Below, in pieces: positions 61,358 to 64,000 of a stretch of 64,000 nt of DNA. Under the pieces are notes generated by a model. That model had not been told where the DNA came from and made no database searches. It worked only from the letters and a program-made list of their open reading frames with translations. The DNA lies in the NCBI RefSeq assembly GCF_000423165.1, contig NZ_KE383983.1:1040376-1104375 (forward strand). Direction: 5' to 3'. The translations under genes were made by a program, and so were the position numbers. Positions within the stretch are counted from its first letter, which is position 1, and each line of letters starts with the position of its first letter. The stretch comes from Pseudidiomarina sediminum DSM 21906. Lineage in GTDB: Bacteria > Pseudomonadota > Gammaproteobacteria > Enterobacterales > Alteromonadaceae.

Positions 61358-63307
61358 TTAAACCTCAAGCTCCGGTCGGTTGGCGAATTGTGACAAGGCT
61401 TCAGGGTTGGCCAGTGCGTCGGTGTTTTTCACGGTTTCACCGTGGATCATCTGACGTACCGCCAGTTCTACTATTTTGCCACTGATGGTGCGCGGAATGT
61501 CCGTCACCTGCGCAATGACCGCTGGCACATGACGTGGCGTGGCATTGGCGCGAATGGTACGACGAATCTGTTGTTGCAGCTCATCATCCAACACAAGTCC
61601 GTCACGTAAGCGGACAAACAGCACGACACGCTCATCGTCTTGCCAACGTTGGCCGACCGCGATGCTTTCCAGTACCGCATCAACTTTTTCCACTTGCCGG
61701 TAAATCTCGGCGGTACCAATGCGGACCCCACCGGGGTTAAGCACGGCATCGGAGCGACCATAGATGATGACACCGTCATGCTCGGTCAGCTCGGCATAGT
61801 CACCATGGGCCCAGATGTTGTCGAAGCGCGCGAAGTAGGCTTGGAAGTACCGCTCGCCATCGTCATCGTGCCAAAAGCCTAGCGGCATGCAAGGGAAACT
61901 ATTGCGGCAGACTAGCTCACCTTTTTCGCGTAGCACAGCTTCGCCTTGTGCATTGAAAACTTGCACGTCAAGACCAAGGCCTCGGCACTGCAACTCACCG
62001 CGATACACCGGCAAAATGGGGCAGCCGAGAGCAAAACACGACACAATATCCGTACCGCCCGAAATCGACGACAAACAAAGATCGGATTTAATCTCACGGT
62101 ACACGTAGTCAAAGCTTTCAGGCGCAAGTACTGAGCCGGTGGTTAAAATGGCGCGTAACGCTTTAAGTTGATGACTTTGAGCCGGTTTACTATCAGCTTT
62201 CTCCAGTGCTGAAAGGTACTTAGCACTGGTACCAAAGACCGAAATCTGTTCTTCGTCAGCGATGTCCCACAAAATGTCAGGCGCTGGATAAAACGGTGAG
62301 CCGTCAAACAATACCAAGGTCGTGCCTTGTGCCAGTCCCGAGACCAGCCAGTTCCACATCATCCAACCGCAGGTGGTAAAATAGAACAGCACATCATCGC
62401 GGTCGATGTCGGTATGTAGACCGTGTTCTTTGAGGTGTTGCAACAAGGTGCCGCCAACGCCATGGACAATACACTTGGGCACCCCAGTGGTACCCGAGCT
62501 AAACATGATGTAGAGCGGATCGTTAAAGGCCATCGGTGTAAAAGTGAGCGCTGGGGTAGGGTGATGGTCTGAAATCACCTCGTGCCACCAACTGCTTTGC
62601 GTCGGAAGTACCGCACCTGTGTCGGCAAAGTTCACCAGCAAGGTATGCTCCAGCGACGTCAGTTCTGCCCGAATGGCATTGGTTTTTTCACTGATAGCGA
62701 GGGTCTTGCCGTTGTAGTAATACCCATCGACGGTTAAAAATACTTTTGGACTAATTTGACCGAACCGATCGAGCACACCTTGGACACCAAAATCAGGCGA
62801 ACACGACGACCAAATCGCCCCAAGTGAAGTGGTGGCCAGCATCGCCACAATGGTCTCACAACAATTCGGCATCATTGCGGCAACACGATCACCTTTGCCA
62901 ACTCCAAGCGCTCGCAAGTGCGCGGCAACGAGGGCGACTTGGCGGTGCAATTCCTGATAACTGATGGCTTGTCGAGCACCATTTTCACCGCGGAAAATCA
63001 GCGCTGTGTGGTTGTCGTTGTAGCGTAATAAGTTCTCGGCGAAGTTCAGCGTCGCCTCAGGAAACCACTGCGCTCCAGGAAGTTTGTCGGCATCGGTAAC
63101 GACGGTATTGCCAGGTACTCCGATGACGTCGAAATAGTCCCATAAGTAACGCCAGAAATCGGCACTATGCTGCACCGACCATTGATGCAAGTCGTGGTAA
63201 TTCGCCAGCCCCAACCCGAACTGCTGGTTGACGCGCTGTAAGAAGTCGCTCATGCGCGCTTGTTGAATTTGTTCTGCTGAGGGTTGCCACAGTTGTGTTG
63301 TTGTCAT
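61358..63307 (-). CDS. aacS: acetoacetyl-CoA synthetase
   Basis: A 649-residue ANL-superfamily enzyme that activates acetoacetate with ATP and CoA. AGGAG with a 7-base gap fixes ATG 63307 (MTTTQLWQPS). The P-loop is MFSSGTTGVPKCIVH; FTTCGWMMWNWLVSGLAQGTTL and SISGGTDIVSCF are family blocks, ISGKIVELAVRQMI includes the catalytic lysine. It is 16 bases after the HMG-CoA lyase gene in the direction of transcription. Together they return the acetoacetate from leucine breakdown to acetoacetyl-CoA. Confidence 0.94.
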   Translation of the reverse strand: MTTTQLWQPSAEQIQQARMSDFLQRVNQQFGLGLANYHDLHQWSVQHSADFWRYLWDYFDVIGVPGNTVVTDADKLPGAQWFPEATLNFAENLLRYNDNHTALIFRGENGARQAISYQELHRQVALVAAHLRALGVGKGDRVAAMMPNCCETIVAMLATTSLGAIWSSCSPDFGVQGVLDRFGQISPKVFLTVDGYYYNGKTLAISEKTNAIRAELTSLEHTLLVNFADTGAVLPTQSSWWHEVISDHHPTPALTFTPMAFNDPLYIMFSSGTTGVPKCIVHGVGGTLLQHLKEHGLHTDIDRDDVLFYFTTCGWMMWNWLVSGLAQGTTLVLFDGSPFYPAPDILWDIADEEQISVFGTSAKYLSALEKADSKPAQSHQLKALRAILTTGSVLAPESFDYVYREIKSDLCLSSISGGTDIVSCFALGCPILPVYRGELQCRGLGLDVQVFNAQGEAVLREKGELVCRNSFPCMPLGFWHDDDGERYFQAYFARFDNIWAHGDYAELTEHDGVIIYGRSDAVLNPGGVRIGTAEIYRQVEKVDAVLESIAVGQRWQDDERVVLFVRLRDGLVLDDELQQQIRRTIRANATPRHVPAVIAQVTDIPRTISGKIVELAVRQMIHGETVKNTDALANPEALSQFANRPELEV

Positions 63308-63323
63308 TCTTGGGCTCCTGCGC

Positions 63324-64000
63324 TTAAGCGTGCTGCTGTTTTGCCAATTCCGCATTGGCCACGTTAGAACGTGGTGCGTGTCCGAGGGTACGACAAATGG
63401 CCGCACCAGCGTCGATCAGACGCGCTAAGTCGATGCCGGTAGTGTAGCCCATTCCATCAAGCATGTAGACCACATCTTCACTGGCTACGTTGCCGCTTGC
63501 TCCTTTCGCGTAAGGGCAGCCGCCAAGGCCTGCCACAGCGCTATCAATGGTCCGTACCCCCATGGGCAGGCAGCTGGCGATATTCGCTAGTGCTTGACCG
63601 TAGGTATTGTGAAAGTGCAAGGCGAGGTGCTGCATCGGCACCTGGCTGGCAACTGCCTCAAGCATGCGTTGTGCTTTGCTTGGGGTGCCGACCCCGATGG
63701 TATCGCCTAACGAGATCTCGTAACAACCCATTTGATAGAGTTTTTCGGCCACCCAAGCGACCTGTTCAGGGGCAATCTCGCCCTCGTAAGGACACCCTAG
63801 GACACAACTGACATAACCGCGTACGGGCAGGTTCGCCGCGCGCGCAGCTTCAATCACTGGGGCAAAGCGTTCAAGGCTTGCAGCGATGGAGCAGTTGATG
63901 TTTTTTTGGCTAAAAGCTTCTGAGGCGGCACCAAAGATCGCGACTTCGTTAGCCTCTGCCGCCAATGCTGCTTCAAAACCTTTAAGGTTTGGTGTGAGTG
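63324..64000 (-). CDS. mvaB: hydroxymethylglutaryl-CoA lyase (5' end beyond the window)
   Basis: About 225 residues of the C-terminal part are seen; the frame remains open to the window edge (it reads [19 protein letters not shown] there). Family blocks are [32 protein letters not shown] (with the catalytic cysteine region), [16 protein letters not shown] and [23 protein letters not shown] with the signature cysteine. It cleaves HMG-CoA to acetyl-CoA and acetoacetate, the last step of leucine degradation, and the next gene takes up the acetoacetate. The liu-type genes should continue past position 64000. Confidence 0.93.
   Translation of the reverse strand, partial: LTPNLKGFEAALAAEANEVAIFGAASEAFSQKNINCSIAASLERFAPVIEAARAANLPVRGYVSCVLGCPYEGEIAPEQVAWVAEKLYQMGCYEISLGDTIGVGTPSKAQRMLEAVASQVPMQHLALHFHNTYGQALANIASCLPMGVRTIDSAVAGLGGCPYAKGASGNVASEDVVYMLDGMGYTTGIDLARLIDAGAAICRTLGHAPRSNVANAELAKQQHA

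Noticed and set aside
1-64000. CRISPR array, prophage, insertion sequence or rRNA operon
   Set aside because: No regularly spaced repeats, no transposase or phage structural genes and no rRNA sequence seen on either strand.

Overview
The window is a 64 kb piece of a gammaproteobacterial chromosome. Gene content and order fit a marine member of the Alteromonadales, and I would guess Idiomarinaceae. That rests on rsxABCDGE-nth, the trpLEGD(CF)BA operon with a tryptophan-rich leader peptide, the smpB/ratA-rnfH pair, sixA-prmB-aroC-epmC, an AzgA permease next to gpt, ETF-QO, and acetoacetate and HMG-CoA catabolism. The lineage is an inference from gene order, not from a marker-gene comparison.

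Region 1 (1 to about 6.4 kb) is accessory DNA, AT-richer than the rest, with every gene on the plus strand. It holds a cut-off XRE regulator, an orphan secreted protein, an HNH nuclease, a DUF5343 plus Swt1-type HEPN pair, a second larger HEPN protein and a MazF/PemK-like protein with a C-terminal coiled coil. Several genes are followed by imperfect palindromes that look like integron attC sites. The best are at 2218-2288 and 5224-5265, with a recurring GCGGC(A/G)TTA right edge at 4081, 5257 and 6411. I read it as a cassette array loaded with putative RNase or DNase defence and toxin genes. It ends with a promoter-terminator unit of about 125 nt that looks like a small RNA.

Region 2 (6.5-19.4 kb) holds membrane proteins, a Fur-box-controlled pair (unknown anchored protein plus GPH-type transporter), rnt-gloA-nth, the complete Rsx/Rnf electron-transport operon, a PAP2 phosphatase and an MJ1255-type glycosyltransferase. 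Region 3 (19.4-31.3 kb) is rich in tRNA genes (Asn x2, Val x2, Ala, Glu x3). It contains a three-DnaA-box cluster beside AT-rich DNA, aspartate aminotransferase, a MATE pump, uvrB, gltX, carbonic anhydrase, a GAF-GGDEF cyclase and two orphan genes behind the tRNA-Glu cluster.

Region 4 (31.3-44.4 kb) carries tesA/ybbA/ybbP, a hydrolase, yciB, yfcH and the full tryptophan operon with its attenuator. Region 5 (44.4-56 kb) is translation, cofactor and purine housekeeping: smpB, ratA, rnfH, sixA, prmB, aroC, epmC, an NAD-kinase-like gene, ferredoxin, azgA, gpt, proS and trmO. Region 6 (56-64 kb) carries a DUF4097-like secreted protein, an H-NS protein, ETF-QO, a GGDEF/EAL protein with degenerate active sites, acetoacetyl-CoA synthetase and the start of an HMG-CoA lyase gene that runs off the window. 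The last two suggest a leucine/isovalerate degradation locus feeding electrons through ETF-QO.
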